NCBI RefSeq assembly: GCF_002153425.1
Contig: NZ_KZ119600.1
Location: 2,717,920-2,781,919, forward strand
DNA: 64,000 nucleotides
Source of the DNA: Litchfieldia alkalitelluris
Lineage (GTDB): Bacteria > Bacillota > Bacilli > Bacillales > Salisediminibacteriaceae
Direction of reading: 5' to 3'
In this document: positions 34,852 through 46,583 of the stretch, piece after piece
Numbering within the stretch: the stretch's first letter is position 1
Layout of the letters: every line of letters begins with the position of its first letter
Position numbers and translations under genes: made by a program
Notes under the pieces: model-generated
Database searches by the model: none
What the model was told of the DNA's origin: nothing
Seen by the model: only the letters and a program-made list of their open reading frames with translations

Positions 34852-35817
34852 TCAAGTGTTATTGTAAACAGATGTTGATTTTTCTTGTTTTTTAAGGATT
34901 TTTCTTGCCACTATGACGTCATTATTAATCTGTTCAATTAACTCTTCTACTGACTGAAACTTCTTTTCAGAGCGGATATTTCCATGCCATCTGATTACCA
35001 CATCTTCTCCATATATGTTCCCAGAAAAATCGAAGACATGCACTTCGACTGATAGGCCTAATTGTTTTTTGTCATGAAACGTTGGTTTATAACCAACGTT
35101 ACAAACCCCATGTCTCCACTGACCTTTGATCTTCAGTTCTACAGCGTAAACACCTGTAGTAGGTAGATGAGTTCTCCCAGTGGATTTGATATTCGCAGTT
35201 GGATAACCGATTGTTCGTCCTCGTTGTTCTCCTTGTATAACGGTCCCTTCCGTTTCATAAGTTCTACCTAAATAATCATTAACTAGTTGAATATCTCCTT
35301 CGTCAAGTGCAAGACGTATGTTAGTAGAACTAATCTTACGGCCATTGTCCTCTACTTTATCCACTACTGTATAACTTAATTTATTACGTGAATGGAAAGG
35401 CAAAGTCTCCATTGTCCCTTTTCCAAGCCTGCCATACGAATAGTCGAACCCTGCAACGACATGTTTAACATTAAAATCTATTAAATATCCGTCAACAAAT
35501 TGTTGTGGATTTAATTCAGCAAAAGTTTTAGTAAATTCAACAATAAATAGATAGTCTACACCTAGACTAGCTATTAACTCTTCTTTTTTCTCTAGGGAAG
35601 TTAAGTATTGCACTTCTTCCACCTTACGTAAAACTTCTTTTGGGTGTGGGAAAAAAGTCATCACTCCACATTTAAGTTGACGCTTTTCCGCCTCTTTTCT
35701 TGCTGTTAAAATAACTTCCTGGTGTCCTTTATGTACACCATCGAAAAATCCTAATGCAATTACCATTTCAGGAAAATCCCTTTTATTAAAAGGATGTTTA
35801 ATTATTACTGTCTCCAA
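34852..35817 (-). CDS. ribF: Bifunctional riboflavin kinase / FAD synthetase
   Basis: Makes FMN then FAD (B. subtilis ribC). 321 residues if started at TTG 35817 (METVIIKHPF), five bases after GAGGTGG. A GTG three codons upstream is the alternative but has no ribosome-binding site. N-terminal nucleotidyltransferase domain (ALGFFDGVHKGHQEVI, VAGFDYSYGRLGKG) and C-terminal kinase domain (TIGYPTANIK, GVCNVGYKPTF). No FMN riboswitch upstream. Confidence 0.95.
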   Translation of the reverse strand: METVIIKHPFNKRDFPEMVIALGFFDGVHKGHQEVILTARKEAEKRQLKCGVMTFFPHPKEVLRKVEEVQYLTSLEKKEELIASLGVDYLFIVEFTKTFAELNPQQFVDGYLIDFNVKHVVAGFDYSYGRLGKGTMETLPFHSRNKLSYTVVDKVEDNGRKISSTNIRLALDEGDIQLVNDYLGRTYETEGTVIQGEQRGRTIGYPTANIKSTGRTHLPTTGVYAVELKIKGQWRHGVCNVGYKPTFHDKKQLGLSVEVHVFDFSGNIYGEDVVIRWHGNIRSEKKFQSVEELIEQINNDVIVARKILKKQEKSTSVYNNT

Positions 35818-35842
35818 ACTTGCCACCTCAACTACTTCTGTA

Positions 35843-36757
35843 CTATTGTACGGATTTAATCATTTTAGCTGGTTTCATCATCCCTACCCGTTTGGGGTGC
35901 TTTTGATACAATGCTAAACATTCTCCCTGTTGATTATACAGAGCGATCATTGATTCGTCCATGATTTGAGGTAATACGGCACCGTTCATTACTTTTTGTT
36001 CTGTTATTTCGTCCACTGTTTTTTTGGGAAATGTACTAAGGGCATTTTCTATAGAAATAAGACATTTACTTAGTTCATTTTCGTCAAATTCCCTTAATTG
36101 ATCTAATGAAATACATTCTTCAATAGGAAACATTCCAGATGCTGTTCTAGTCAGATCTGACATGTGAGCTGGATAGCCGAGCAGTTCACCCATAGTCACT
36201 GATAACGTCCTGATATATGTTCCTTTACTACAAACTGCTCGGTAACGGAAATGAACCTTTCCATCGCCAGTCTTCTCTATATCTGACTCCAAAGAAAGTT
36301 CATAAATTGTTACTTCACGTTTCGGACGTTCGACAGTTTTACCTTCTCTCGCGTATTCATAGAGTTTCTTTCCCTTCACTTTAACAGCAGAATACATAGG
36401 TGGTACTTGCGTAATTTTACCTGTTAATTTTGAGAGTACTTCTAATACCTCTTCCTTGGTAATATCACGATCAACTTTTTTTTCAGAAACTATCTCACCA
36501 GAGGCATCTTCTGTAATAGTGGATGAACCTATCGTCACTTGCCCTTCATATATCTTCCTATCCGCAGTTAAGTATTCAACAATCTTCGTTGCTCGTCCTA
36601 AACAAATTGGTAAGACCCCATCAACATCAGGGTCCAATGTACCAGTATGACCAGCTTTCCTTGTTCGAAAAATTTTTTTCACCTCTTGGACAGCTTTAAA
36701 CGAAGTCATGCCTCTTGGTTTTAAAAGTGGCAGTACACCTGAAATTTCATCCTTCAT
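35843..36757 (-). CDS. truB: tRNA pseudouridine(55) synthase
   Basis: Makes pseudouridine 55 in the T-loop. 304 residues. Catalytic Asp is D42 in HTGTLDPDVDGVLPI; also KGTYIRTL and the C-terminal PUA-like region. 17 bp upstream of ribF. Confidence 0.96.
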   Translation of the reverse strand: MKDEISGVLPLLKPRGMTSFKAVQEVKKIFRTRKAGHTGTLDPDVDGVLPICLGRATKIVEYLTADRKIYEGQVTIGSSTITEDASGEIVSEKKVDRDITKEEVLEVLSKLTGKITQVPPMYSAVKVKGKKLYEYAREGKTVERPKREVTIYELSLESDIEKTGDGKVHFRYRAVCSKGTYIRTLSVTMGELLGYPAHMSDLTRTASGMFPIEECISLDQLREFDENELSKCLISIENALSTFPKKTVDEITEQKVMNGAVLPQIMDESMIALYNQQGECLALYQKHPKRVGMMKPAKMIKSVQ

Positions 36758-36783
36758 ATTTTCACCCTCTTTATTTTTTCAAC

Positions 36784-36818
36784 CAAAAAAAAGGGATAGA
36801 TACGCCATCCACCCCTTT
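36784..36818 (-). terminator. Terminator-like hairpin between rbfA and truB
   Basis: AAAGGGGTGGAT pairs imperfectly with ATCTATCCCTTT, followed by TTTTTTTGG on the minus strand. Confidence 0.7.
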
Positions 36819-36827
36819 GATTCGTTC

Positions 36828-37175
36828 TTATTTATCTTCGTTTAATTTTCTTAGGAGTTCTTCAATCCTATTACCACGTTCGATGCTCTCATCAAACTTA
36901 AATTCAAGCTCTGGAGTTTTTCTCAACTGAATTCGTTTACCGATTTCAGATCGAATAAAGCCCTTTGCTTTCCTTAAACCTTCTAGAGTTTTAGAACGCT
37001 GATCATCTTCCCCATAAACTGTTATATATGCAGTTGCCTGCTGCAAATCTCCAGTAACTTCAACTGCAGTAACAGTGATAAAACCAATACGAGGATCTTT
37101 AATCTCCCGTTGAATAATATCAGTTAATTCTTTCTTAATTTGTTCACCTACACGGTTGGCGCGAACATTACTCAT
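36828..37175 (-). CDS. rbfA: Ribosome-binding factor A
   Basis: 30S maturation factor, 115 residues, KH-like fold, starting [21 protein letters not shown] with [24 protein letters not shown]. In the infB-ylxP-rbfA-truB order. Confidence 0.96.
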   Translation of the reverse strand: MSNVRANRVGEQIKKELTDIIQREIKDPRIGFITVTAVEVTGDLQQATAYITVYGEDDQRSKTLEGLRKAKGFIRSEIGKRIQLRKTPELEFKFDESIERGNRIEELLRKLNEDK

Positions 37176-37211
37176 TTATAACACCCCTGTCGATGTTTGA
37201 CTACTGTCAGA

Positions 37212-37490
37212 TTAATACCATTCCCATGTAATGTTTGTCACTTCAAGATCTGAATTTGTTTCGATGATGGAAAGAGCACGTTTAAGCTCTTTTTCCGCCT
37301 GTGTTCTCAAGCTTCCAACAGAAACAATCGTCCATTCTGTTCGTTGCCATACATCTTGATGGTTGGATTCAATAATGGAAACATTATATTGTTTAGCTCT
37401 TGTTACGATACTCTTTATGACGGACCGCTTTTCCTTTAAGGATTGTGCATTGTACAATACCGCTTCCACCGTTATCGTCCCTATGATCAA
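37212..37490 (-). CDS. ylxP: DUF503 protein YlxP
   Basis: 92 residues, [28 protein letters not shown]; the family signature SLKEKRS is intact. Overlaps the infB stop by four bases (ATGA). Proposed ribosome-associated from its context; biochemical role unknown. Confidence 0.92.
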   Translation of the reverse strand: MIIGTITVEAVLYNAQSLKEKRSVIKSIVTRAKQYNVSIIESNHQDVWQRTEWTIVSVGSLRTQAEKELKRALSIIETNSDLEVTNITWEWY

Positions 37491-39607
37491 CGCTTAATTT
37501 CCTCCATGATATACGCCTCGATGATATCTCCTTCTTTAACATCATTGAAGTTTTCAATCGTAATACCACACTCATAGTTTTGCGCTACTTCTTTCACATC
37601 ATCTTTAAAGCGTTTTAGAGCATTTACTTCCCCTTCAAAGACAACGACGCCATCGCGAATGACACGAACAGTAGAATCCCTTGTAATTTTTCCATCTGTT
37701 ACGTAAGAACCAGCAATAGTACCAATTTTTGAAACTTTAAACGTTTGTCGTACTTCTGCTTGGCCAATTACTTTTTCACGATATTCAGGGTCTAGCATCC
37801 CTTTCATTGCAGACTCTACTTCGTCAATTGCATTATAAATAACACGGTGTAAACGAATATCAACTTTTTCTTCTTCCGCTGTACGCTTCGCATTCACATC
37901 AGGACGAACATTAAAGCCAATTACAATCGCATTAGATGCACTAGCTAAGATAATATCTGATTCAGCAATAGCACCTACACCAGTATGAATAATATTAACT
38001 TTAACACCTTCAACTTCAATTTTTTCTAAAGAACCTCGCATCGCTTCCGCAGAACCTTGAACATCCGCTTTCACAATAACGTTTATTTCTTTAATTTCCC
38101 CTTGCTGTATTTGCTCAAAGAGATCATCTAGGCTAACTTTAGACGTTTCGCGACGGTCTGCTTCACGTTGTTTAACGGCTCTTGCTTCACCAATTTGACG
38201 TGCTTTCTTTTCATCTTCAAAAACTAAAAATTGGTCACCAGCCTGTGGAACTGCGTTTAACCCTGTAATCTCAACTGGTGTAGATGGCCCTGCTGTTTTC
38301 ACACGACGACCTAAATCATTCACCATTGCTCTTACACGCCCAAATGCATTACCTACAACAATTGGATCCCCCACGTGTAAAGTACCTGATTGTACTAATA
38401 GGGTTGCAACAGGTCCACGTCCACGATCAAGCTCAGCTTCTACAACTGACCCACGTGCTGTTCTGTTAGGGTTTGCCTTTAATTCTTGCACTTCTGATAC
38501 AAGTAAAATCATTTCTAATAGTTCATCAATACCGCTTCCATTTAATGCAGATACATTTACAAAAATTGTATCTCCACCCCAAGCTTCAGATACAAGACCA
38601 TGTTCTGTTAATTCTTGCATCACACGATCAGGATTTGCTGCTTCCTTATCGATTTTATTAACTGCAACTATTATTGGAACATTCGCAGCCTTCGCATGGT
38701 TAATTGCTTCTACAGTTTGTGGCATGACACCATCATCTGCAGCTACAACAAGAATCGTAATGTCCGTTACTTTAGCACCACGAGCTCTCATCGTAGTAAA
38801 AGCAGCGTGACCAGGTGTATCTAAGAAAGTAATTTTCTTACCACTTTCCTCTACTTGGTACGCACCGATATGCTGTGTTATTCCACCTGCTTCTCCAGCA
38901 GTTACTTTTGTATGTCTAATACTATCTAGCAGAGTTGTTTTACCGTGGTCAACGTGCCCCATGATAGTTACAACTGGCGGGCGCTCCTCTAGAGAAGCAG
39001 GGTCATCCTGTTCTTCGAAATTTTCAATGTCCGTTTCATCAACGACTACCTCTTCTTCCAATTCCACTCCAAATTCATCCCCTAATAAGTCAATCGCTTC
39101 CTTCTCAAGCTCTTGATTTATTGTAGCCATTACACCTAAAAACATTAATTTTTTTATTATTTCAGATGGTTCTTTTTTAATTTTCTCAGCAAACTCTCCT
39201 ACTGTAATAGGAGTAGTATATATGATTTTTGAAGGTGTCTCTGCAACATTAGCCTTAGACTCCTGCTTCTGTTGAGTTTGATTTTGATTTTGGTTTTGCT
39301 TTTGATTTTGCTTTTGCTGGTTTCCTCGTTTATTGTTCTTTTTATTGTCGTCTTTACGTTTCCCAGCCTTGTTATTTGTATTATTTCCTGACTTTTCATT
39401 TCCTTTATTCTTTTGGTTAAACTGCTGCTTTGGTGTTTCCGACTGTTTTTCTTTTGTTTGCTTACCTTCTAGTTGTTGGATGGTTTTATCTGTAATTACA
39501 CTCATATGATTAGAAACTTCTATCCCCATTTCTTTTAATCGATCAATTATTTCTTTGCTAGTTACGTTCTTCTCTTTGGCATATTCATAAATACGCATTT
39601 TACTCAT
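37487..39607 (-). CDS. infB: Translation initiation factor IF-2
   Basis: GTPase that places initiator tRNA on the 30S subunit. 706 residues from ATG 39607, after GGGAGG; ten upstream codons lack a ribosome-binding site. N-terminal helical domain, then a Lys/Gln/Asn-rich linker (about 55-125), second N-domain, G domain ([30 protein letters not shown]) and the C-terminal tRNA-binding domain. Confidence 0.97.
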   Translation of the reverse strand: MSKMRIYEYAKEKNVTSKEIIDRLKEMGIEVSNHMSVITDKTIQQLEGKQTKEKQSETPKQQFNQKNKGNEKSGNNTNNKAGKRKDDNKKNNKRGNQQKQNQKQNQNQNQTQQKQESKANVAETPSKIIYTTPITVGEFAEKIKKEPSEIIKKLMFLGVMATINQELEKEAIDLLGDEFGVELEEEVVVDETDIENFEEQDDPASLEERPPVVTIMGHVDHGKTTLLDSIRHTKVTAGEAGGITQHIGAYQVEESGKKITFLDTPGHAAFTTMRARGAKVTDITILVVAADDGVMPQTVEAINHAKAANVPIIVAVNKIDKEAANPDRVMQELTEHGLVSEAWGGDTIFVNVSALNGSGIDELLEMILLVSEVQELKANPNRTARGSVVEAELDRGRGPVATLLVQSGTLHVGDPIVVGNAFGRVRAMVNDLGRRVKTAGPSTPVEITGLNAVPQAGDQFLVFEDEKKARQIGEARAVKQREADRRETSKVSLDDLFEQIQQGEIKEINVIVKADVQGSAEAMRGSLEKIEVEGVKVNIIHTGVGAIAESDIILASASNAIVIGFNVRPDVNAKRTAEEEKVDIRLHRVIYNAIDEVESAMKGMLDPEYREKVIGQAEVRQTFKVSKIGTIAGSYVTDGKITRDSTVRVIRDGVVVFEGEVNALKRFKDDVKEVAQNYECGITIENFNDVKEGDIIEAYIMEEIKR

Positions 39608-39666
39608 AAACTTACCTCCCGCTTCCGTTACGCACATCCTAAAATAGGGTGTGACACAAAACGAAA

Positions 39667-39972
39667 TTATTCAATTATTGATCGTAACTTTGTAGCGAAT
39701 CCTGGATCCTCAATACCTATTACTACTCTTTCGGCTTTACCAATTGCATTTCCAATAGAAGTACGGTCTCCCTTTACCACAACTGGAATTTGGTAAAACT
39801 CGCATTTATTTAAAACTTTTTTCTTTGTATTATCAGACGCATCCTCGGATACGATAACTAAGTAAACTTTCTTGTGCTGGATTGCTTTAATAACAAGTTC
39901 TTCACCTGTTACTAGTTTTTTTGCACGGTAAACAAGTCCTAATAAATTTAGCCATGGTGTGCTACTCATCAT
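39667..39972 (-). CDS. ylxQ: L7Ae-family ribosomal protein YlxQ
   Basis: 101 residues, K-turn RNA-binding family ([38 protein letters not shown]). Overlaps the rnpM stop by four bases. Confidence 0.93.
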   Translation of the reverse strand: MMSSTPWLNLLGLVYRAKKLVTGEELVIKAIQHKKVYLVIVSEDASDNTKKKVLNKCEFYQIPVVVKGDRTSIGNAIGKAERVVIGIEDPGFATKLRSIIE

Positions 39973-40244
39973 ATTTTTCCCTTTGCTACTTCTTCTAATA
40001 GCTGTTCATATATATATTCAGGAACATCCATTTTTAAATGTCTTGAAAAAGCATTCTTCTTTTTTGCTTCAAGAATTACTTCTTCATTACTTGAAATGTA
40101 TGCGCCTCGTCCAGACTTTTTAGAAGTGTGATCAATCACAATCTCTTTTTCTGGAGTGCGGACCACTCTTATGAGTTCTTTTTTTGGCTTCATTTCATTT
40201 GTCATAATACACTTTCGAAGTGGTGTCTTCTTCTTTCCTGCCAT
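39969..40244 (-). CDS. rnpM: RNase P modulator RnpM (YlxR, DUF448)
   Basis: 91 residues with the family motifs RKCIMTNEMKPKKELIRVV and SGRGAYIS. The B. subtilis orthologue binds RNase P RNA and modulates its activity. 30 bp after nusA. Confidence 0.93.
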   Translation of the reverse strand: MAGKKKTPLRKCIMTNEMKPKKELIRVVRTPEKEIVIDHTSKKSGRGAYISSNEEVILEAKKKNAFSRHLKMDVPEYIYEQLLEEVAKGKI

Positions 40245-40274
40245 TTAAACCACCCCTATACTACACTTTATATT

Positions 40275-41414
40275 TTATTTTTCATCTTCGAATTGGTCTA
40301 CAACATCCCAATCGTCAGCAGATTCAATAGAGGTCCACCCTTCATCTTCTTCTACTTCGTTTGGATCATATAGACCTAATTCTTCAGCATCAGATTGACT
40401 CTTAATATCTATTTTCCAACCAGTCAATTTAGCTGCTAGTCTTGCATTCTGACCCCTTTTACCAATAGCTAAAGATAACTGATAATCTGGCACAATTACT
40501 TGTGTCATTTTCTCTTCTTCATTTACTGTTACCTTTAATACCTTAGAAGGACTAAGGGCATTGGCTACAAAAACTTTAGGATCTTCAGACCAACGAACAA
40601 TATCAATCTTTTCACCTTTTAATTCATTTACAATTGTTTGAACACGCTGACCTTTAGGTCCGACACAAGACCCAACTGGATCAACTTCCGTATCTTCAGC
40701 ATGGACAGCGATCTTAGAACGATCACCTGCTTCTCGTGAAACAGATTTAATTTCCACCGTTCCATCAAAGATTTCTGGTACTTCCAGTTCAAATAACCTT
40801 TTTAACAGGCCTGGATGTGTTCTTGAAATCATGATTTGCGGACCTTTCGTAGTTTTCTCAACTTTTGTAATATAAGCTTTAATTCGATCATTATGACGAT
40901 ATGTTTCATTTGGCATTTGTTCACTTAATGGCATTAATGCTTCCACTCGTCCTAAATCGACGTAAATAAAGCGGTGATCCTGGCGTTGAACAATACCTGT
41001 CATAATATCTTCTTCACGATCGATAAAATCAGAGTAAATGATTCCGCGCTCAGCTTCCCTCACTCGTTGAGTCACTACTTGTTTTGCAGTTTGGGCTGCA
41101 ATCCTTCCAAAATCCTTTGGTGTTACTTCAATTTCAACTACGTCATCTACATCATATTGAGGATTAATTGCTTTTGCTGCTTCCAGTGATATTTCTAATC
41201 GAGCATCAAATACTTCTTCCACAACTTGCTTTCTTGCAAAAACTCGAATCATACCGCTTCCACGGTCAATATCTACCCTTACATTTTGTGCAGAGTTAAA
41301 GTTTCTTTTATAACCAGTTATTAAAGCTTGCTCAATGGCTTCGAGAATAACTTCTTTATCAATACCTTTTTCCTTTTCAATACTTGTTAATGCATCCATA
41401 AATTCACTATTCAT
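40275..41414 (-). CDS. nusA: Transcription termination/antitermination factor NusA
   Basis: 379 residues: N-terminal polymerase-binding domain, S1 domain (EEDIMTGIVQRQDHRFIYVDLG, near residue 135-195), then KH1 and KH2 (DPVGSCVGPKGQRVQTIV; LAIGKRGQNARLAAKLTG) and an acidic tail. No C-terminal acidic repeats as in E. coli, as normal for Firmicutes. It promotes pausing and intrinsic termination, possibly of its own operon (42018-42048). Confidence 0.97.
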   Translation of the reverse strand: MNSEFMDALTSIEKEKGIDKEVILEAIEQALITGYKRNFNSAQNVRVDIDRGSGMIRVFARKQVVEEVFDARLEISLEAAKAINPQYDVDDVVEIEVTPKDFGRIAAQTAKQVVTQRVREAERGIIYSDFIDREEDIMTGIVQRQDHRFIYVDLGRVEALMPLSEQMPNETYRHNDRIKAYITKVEKTTKGPQIMISRTHPGLLKRLFELEVPEIFDGTVEIKSVSREAGDRSKIAVHAEDTEVDPVGSCVGPKGQRVQTIVNELKGEKIDIVRWSEDPKVFVANALSPSKVLKVTVNEEEKMTQVIVPDYQLSLAIGKRGQNARLAAKLTGWKIDIKSQSDAEELGLYDPNEVEEDEGWTSIESADDWDVVDQFEDEK

Positions 41415-41439
41415 GAAATGCTTTTCCCCCTTTCATTTA

Positions 41440-41910
41440 TTAAAAAATAACCGCAAGTCTTGCTTTAGCTACTTTATCATAAGGAATTTCAACTATTTTT
41501 TTTCTTGTTTTTACTTTAATCTCTATTTTTAGAATGTTGTCGCTGAATTCAACGAGTTTCCCCTCAAACACCTTTTCATCATCAATAGGTGCATAAGTTG
41601 TAACATGAACATTCTTTCCTACTGCACGTAATAGATCTTTTTCTTTCTTTAATGGGCGTTCTGCACCTGGTGAAGATACTTCAAGATAATATGCTTGCTC
41701 TATAGGATCTTGCTTATCCAATGCTTCACTAAGTTGCTCACTTACTGCTGTGCAGTCATCTAAATCCACGCCATCTTCCTTATCGATATATACACGAAGG
41801 TACCAATTTTTCCCTTCTTTTTTAAACTCCACGTCGACTAATTCTAGAGATAAGTCGGCTAAAATAGGAGTCAAAAGTTCTTCTGTTGTTTCCCTAATAT
41901 TACTTGACAC
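41440..41910 (-). CDS. rimP: Ribosome maturation factor RimP
   Basis: 30S assembly factor, 156 residues (LELVDVEFKKEGKNWYLRVYIDKEDGVDLDDC, EVSSPGAERPLK). First gene of the rimP-nusA operon with a 170-nt leader. Confidence 0.96.
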   Translation of the reverse strand: MSSNIRETTEELLTPILADLSLELVDVEFKKEGKNWYLRVYIDKEDGVDLDDCTAVSEQLSEALDKQDPIEQAYYLEVSSPGAERPLKKEKDLLRAVGKNVHVTTYAPIDDEKVFEGKLVEFSDNILKIEIKVKTRKKIVEIPYDKVAKARLAVIF

Positions 41911-42017
41911 TTTTGTTCCCTCCTTAAAACACTGAACGATTGGCTATGTATTATAGAATATTATTCCCTAATTATCATGTCGTCATCTATGTATTTATGT
42001 GAAAACTTTATCTTTTT

Positions 42018-42048
42018 ACAAAAGAAAGAGTGGGATAAAACCCCACTC
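42018..42048 (-). terminator. Terminator-like hairpin in the rimP-nusA leader / after polC
   Basis: Perfect stem GAGTGGG/CCCACTC with loop GTTTTAT (42028-42048), then TTTCTTTTG on the minus strand. It lies about 30-60 nt downstream of the rimP promoter start, so it is both the polC terminator and a possible attenuator of the nusA operon. Confidence 0.85.
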
Positions 42049-42081
42049 CTTGTGCCGTCTCTATTCCAGTATTTCCATCTA

Positions 42082-42110
42082 ACTATAACATAAACCATGA
42101 ATCCATGCAA
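42082..42110 (-). promoter_or_regulatory. Sigma-A promoter of the rimP-nusA-infB operon
   Basis: Minus strand: TTGCAT (42110-42105), 17 bp, TATAGT (42087-42082) with TG one base before the -10. It is located between the polC stop and the hairpin at 42018-42048. Confidence 0.72.
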
Positions 42111-42144
42111 ATTGCGTATCATATAAGGATTTTCAGTCTTCTTG

Positions 42145-45100
42145 TTAAAATAATGATAGTTGATTTGAATCTGGAAGACCTTCTAAACATCCATGGTCAT
42201 CTAAAGTTTCAAGCACTGTTTTAGTTATTTTACTACGTTCCCTTAAGTTTTCTTTTGACAAGAACTCTCCATCTTTCCTTGCCTTTTCAATGTTGATGGC
42301 AGCGTTAGTTCCGACACCTGTCAACGAGTTAAAAGGAGGAATGAGACTATTTCCGTCCACTAGAAATTCCGTTGCGCTAGATCGATACAGATCCACCTTC
42401 TGAAATGACAAGCCTCTTTCACACATTTCAAGTGCTAATTCTAATACTGTAACTACACTTTTCTCTTTCGGTGTGGCATCAAGTCCCCTTGAGTAAATCT
42501 CTTCTATCCTTTTTCTAATAGAAGCAGATCCTCGAATCATAGTATCCATTTCGAAATCATCTGCCCTTACGGTGAAATAGGCTGCATAGAATAAGATTGG
42601 ATGATGAACTTTGAAATAAGCAATCCGAACAGCCATTAAAACATATGCAGCAGCATGGGCCTTCGGAAACATGTACTTTATCTTTAGACATGAACCAATA
42701 TACCAATCCGGTACATCATGTTTTTTCATCTCCTCAATCCAATCTTCTTGGAGACCCTTCCCCTTTCTCACAAATTCCATTATTTTAAATGCGAGAGATG
42801 GTTCTAACCCTTTATATATTAAATAAACCATTATATCATCACGGCATCCAATTACATCTTTTAGCACGCACGTTCCGTTAGCAATGAGGTCAGCAGCATT
42901 ATTTAACCACACGTCTGTTCCATGTGACAAACCAGAAATCTGAACTAATTCACTGAAAGTAGTTGGCTTTGTTTCTTCTAACATTTGCCTTACAAAACGT
43001 GTACCAAATTCAGGTATACCATACGTTCCAGTCTTACACATAATTTGTTCTTCTGTCACACCGAGTGATTCTGTACCTCCAAAAATTTTAAAAACTTCAG
43101 GATCATCTACAGGGATATCACTTGGATCCATTCCACTTAAGTCTTGCAGCATACGAATAACGGTAGGATCATCATGTCCTAAAATATCAAGCTTTAATAA
43201 ATTATCATGAATCGAATGGAAGTCATAATGCGTTGTTCGCCATTGTGCTTCGTTATCATCTGCTGGATACTGAATCGGAGTAAAATCATATATATCTAAA
43301 TAATCAGGGACTACAATGATTCCCCCTGGATGTTGTCCTGTGGTTCGTTTAACACCAGTACACCCAGAAACTAATCGGTCTATCTCTGCCCCACGTAATT
43401 GTAAAGAATGATCATCCTCGTATCCTTTTACGAACCCATATGCAGTTTTTTCCGCAACCGTACCTATTGTTCCTGCTTTATACACGTAATCTTCTCCAAA
43501 TAACTCCTTTGTATAATTATGAGCTACTGACTGATATACACCTGAGAAGTTTAGATCAATATCAGGTACTTTATCCCCTTTAAACCCTAAGAACGTTTCG
43601 AAAGGAATATCATGTCCATCTTTTTTATATTTTGCGCCACATTTTTCACAGTCCTTATCAGGCAAATCAAACCCAGAACCAACAGAACCGTCATTAAAGA
43701 AGTAAGAATGCTTACAATCTGGACATACATAATGTGGTGGTAATGGATTTACCTCTGTAATTTCTGTCATTGTTGCGACGAAGCTTGACCCAACCGACCC
43801 ACGTGAACCAACTAAGTAGCCATCTTCTAATGATTTTTTTACAAGTTTCTGTGAAATCAAGTAAATTACGGAGAATCCATTAGTAATGATACTATTTAAT
43901 TCTTTTTCTAAACGTGCTTCCACCAACTCAGGCAAATTTTCTCCATAGATGCTGCGGGCACGGCTATAGCACATTTCCCGCATTTCCTCATCTGCACCTT
44001 CAATTTTAGGTGTGTAAAGATCATCAGGTATTGGCTTAATCTCATCAATCTGATCAGCAATAATCTTAGGATTCGTTACGACTAGTTCTTTTGCCTTTTC
44101 CTGAGGTAAGAAGCTGAAACAATCAAGCATTTCATCTGTACTTCGGAAGTGTACTTCAGGTAAGCTTGTCCTATTCAATGGATTTGCTCCACCTTGGGAG
44201 GCAATCAAAATTTTACGATAGATATGATCCTCTTTATTTAGATAATGTACATTTCCTGTAGCTATCACTTTTTTCCCAAGCTTTTCGCCTAGTTCAATCA
44301 TCTTATTGATGATATCTCTTAAGGCTAAATCATCCCTAACAATTTCTTTTTCTATCAAATGATTATAATTACTCGGGGGTTGTACTTCTAAATAGTCATA
44401 AAAACTTGCAATCTCTTCTACTTCCTCAATAGGCTTCTGCATGATTGCATCGAATACTTCCCCATTATCACAAGCTGAACCAATCATTAAACCTTCACGA
44501 TATTTGGACAAAACAGATTTCGGTATCCTTGGAACACGGAAGAAATAATTAATATGGGAGTAAGATATAAGCTTATATAGATTTTTTAAGCCTTCCTTTG
44601 TTTTCGCAATGATAATACAGTGATTTGGTCGTTGCTTTTTATAATCGTCCTTTGATGTCTGCTCGTTTAATTCATAGTGCTTAAGAATGCCTTTAGCAGT
44701 AGTATCTTTCACCATTTTCCATAATAGGTGTCCCGTTGCTTCAGCATCGTAAATGGCCCTATGGTGAGAAACTAGTTCAATATTGAATTTCTTACATAGT
44801 GTATTTAATCGGTAGTTTTTAAATGTTGGATATAGTAGTCTCCCTAACTCTAACGTATCGATGACAGGGTTTGTCGCCTTTTCGTACCCGACTTTCGTTA
44901 GAGCCGCATTTATAAACCCCATATCAAAGCTAGCGTTGTGAGCAACGAGAACATCATCCCCCATCCACTCATGAAAATCCTTAATTACTTCTTCAATATC
45001 TGGAGCACTCTCTACCATGTCATCAGTAATACCTGTTAATTCAATAATCAATGGTGAAAGCTTCTCATGAGGATTTGCAAAGGCCTCAAACTTATCTACA

Positions 45101-46443
45101 ATCTCTCCGTCTTTGACCTTAACAGCTGCAAGCTCAATAATCGTGTTGTAAACTGCTGATAAACCAGTAGTTTCAACGTCAAATACAATATAGGTTTCAT
45201 TCAGTAAGTCACGGTCTTGTGGATTATAAGCGATAGGTACTCCATCATCAACAAGGTTTGCCTCTACACCATACAGTATTTTTACCCCGTGCTGTTTACC
45301 TGCAGAATATGCTTCGGGAAAAGCTTGTACAACTGCATGATCTGTTACAGCAATTGCTTCGTGTCCCCATTTTTTAGCTTGCTCTACATATTTAGAGACA
45401 GAAGTTACTGCATCCATTTGACTCATGGGTGTATGGAGATGAAATTCTATTCTCTTTTCCCCTTCTGGCGCCCTATCAACACGTTGTTTTGGCGTAACTT
45501 GCTGGATGTCCCTAGCCATCATCGTTAAGTCCCTAACAAATGTATCGTACTGAATGTCACCTCTGACCTTCACCCAAATTCCCTTTTTAATAAGTCCAAA
45601 TACTTGTTCATCTTCCTTACTATTTGAAAACATCTTTATGAGTAATGAATCGGTATAATCTGTTATCTTAAAGGTTAGTAAAGTACGACCACTTTTAAGT
45701 TCCCTTGTTTCGGCAAAGAAGACATACCCTTGTAGGGCTACTTTTCTATCTTCCTCAAAGATTGTATCAATTTGGCGAATATCATTATTATTTATATTTG
45801 AACCTACGGAAATAGAAGTAACATCGCCCATTTCCTTGGCTTTATCTTGCTGTTTCTGCTTTTCAATCATTGCTTCAACAACTTTTGAATGATCTTCTTC
45901 CTTTTTTTGCTCCTCAAACTTCTCAATCAGTTCCTTCGACTCTTTAACAACTGATTCAACGAGGAGACGCCCAAAACCAATTTTTTCAAAAGCAACCTGT
46001 AGTGGTTCAGCTACTCGACGATTAATCATTTCTGCCTCAGTTTGGTTTAACACAGATATGATTACTTTCCTACCTTCGACAACTGGTGTTTGCTCTTGCA
46101 GTCTTTTAATCAATCCATTTGTTTTTGAACGTAGTAATTCTACGAAATAAGGCCAATAGGTCGGTATATGCTTAGCTAAATGAACGTCATCATGATAAGA
46201 TAATAGAATTTCAACGGAAGCAATGTGCTTTAAACCGTTAACAATTGTGTTTGTAAACAATTCAAATGTTTCATATGGTAAGACGGAGGGAAGTGAGAGG
46301 GTAAACCTCCATTTTTTTTCTGATTGAAAAACTTCAAGTTTTTCAATTTTCCCATCACTTACAGCCGTTTTAACACTTTCAGGCATTGCAACTTGCTCTA
46401 ATAAAAGCTGAAATCTATCCCGCCGTATTTGATCTTCTTGCAT
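42145..46443 (-). CDS. polC: DNA polymerase III PolC-type
   Basis: Main replicative polymerase of low-GC Gram-positives, with built-in proofreading. 1432 residues. Order: N-terminal domain, OB fold (about 235-320), PHP domain ([18 protein letters not shown] near 335), inserted DnaQ-like exonuclease ([16 protein letters not shown] near 420; HNASFDMGF), polymerase palm with the zinc knuckle CPDC…CEKC (about 905-935) and PDIDLNFSG. Terminator behind it at 42018-42048. Confidence 0.98.
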   Translation of the reverse strand: MQEDQIRRDRFQLLLEQVAMPESVKTAVSDGKIEKLEVFQSEKKWRFTLSLPSVLPYETFELFTNTIVNGLKHIASVEILLSYHDDVHLAKHIPTYWPYFVELLRSKTNGLIKRLQEQTPVVEGRKVIISVLNQTEAEMINRRVAEPLQVAFEKIGFGRLLVESVVKESKELIEKFEEQKKEEDHSKVVEAMIEKQKQQDKAKEMGDVTSISVGSNINNNDIRQIDTIFEEDRKVALQGYVFFAETRELKSGRTLLTFKITDYTDSLLIKMFSNSKEDEQVFGLIKKGIWVKVRGDIQYDTFVRDLTMMARDIQQVTPKQRVDRAPEGEKRIEFHLHTPMSQMDAVTSVSKYVEQAKKWGHEAIAVTDHAVVQAFPEAYSAGKQHGVKILYGVEANLVDDGVPIAYNPQDRDLLNETYIVFDVETTGLSAVYNTIIELAAVKVKDGEIVDKFEAFANPHEKLSPLIIELTGITDDMVESAPDIEEVIKDFHEWMGDDVLVAHNASFDMGFINAALTKVGYEKATNPVIDTLELGRLLYPTFKNYRLNTLCKKFNIELVSHHRAIYDAEATGHLLWKMVKDTTAKGILKHYELNEQTSKDDYKKQRPNHCIIIAKTKEGLKNLYKLISYSHINYFFRVPRIPKSVLSKYREGLMIGSACDNGEVFDAIMQKPIEEVEEIASFYDYLEVQPPSNYNHLIEKEIVRDDLALRDIINKMIELGEKLGKKVIATGNVHYLNKEDHIYRKILIASQGGANPLNRTSLPEVHFRSTDEMLDCFSFLPQEKAKELVVTNPKIIADQIDEIKPIPDDLYTPKIEGADEEMREMCYSRARSIYGENLPELVEARLEKELNSIITNGFSVIYLISQKLVKKSLEDGYLVGSRGSVGSSFVATMTEITEVNPLPPHYVCPDCKHSYFFNDGSVGSGFDLPDKDCEKCGAKYKKDGHDIPFETFLGFKGDKVPDIDLNFSGVYQSVAHNYTKELFGEDYVYKAGTIGTVAEKTAYGFVKGYEDDHSLQLRGAEIDRLVSGCTGVKRTTGQHPGGIIVVPDYLDIYDFTPIQYPADDNEAQWRTTHYDFHSIHDNLLKLDILGHDDPTVIRMLQDLSGMDPSDIPVDDPEVFKIFGGTESLGVTEEQIMCKTGTYGIPEFGTRFVRQMLEETKPTTFSELVQISGLSHGTDVWLNNAADLIANGTCVLKDVIGCRDDIMVYLIYKGLEPSLAFKIMEFVRKGKGLQEDWIEEMKKHDVPDWYIGSCLKIKYMFPKAHAAAYVLMAVRIAYFKVHHPILFYAAYFTVRADDFEMDTMIRGSASIRKRIEEIYSRGLDATPKEKSVVTVLELALEMCERGLSFQKVDLYRSSATEFLVDGNSLIPPFNSLTGVGTNAAINIEKARKDGEFLSKENLRERSKITKTVLETLDDHGCLEGLPDSNQLSLF

Positions 46444-46583
46444 TAGTGTTCCTCCTCACCCAACAAAATAAGAAAAGCGCAGCTCCGAAATGCATGGGCA
46501 TTCTTCATTAATTGATAATTATTGGAATTTTCCCCTCTAAAAAAGTAGAAGGTTGTCCTATGAAGACAACCTGTATTAATTCT
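46444..46583 (-). other. proS-polC spacer
   Basis: 140 bp with the proS terminator (46541-46572) and a fragment GAAAAGCGCAGCTCCGAAATGC that resembles the end of the repeat at 17240-17358. No promoter of good quality seen. Confidence 0.4.
46541..46572 (-). terminator. Intrinsic terminator of proS
   Basis: Stem AGGTTGTC/GACAACCT (46550-46572), then TCTACTTTTTT on the minus strand. Confidence 0.78.
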
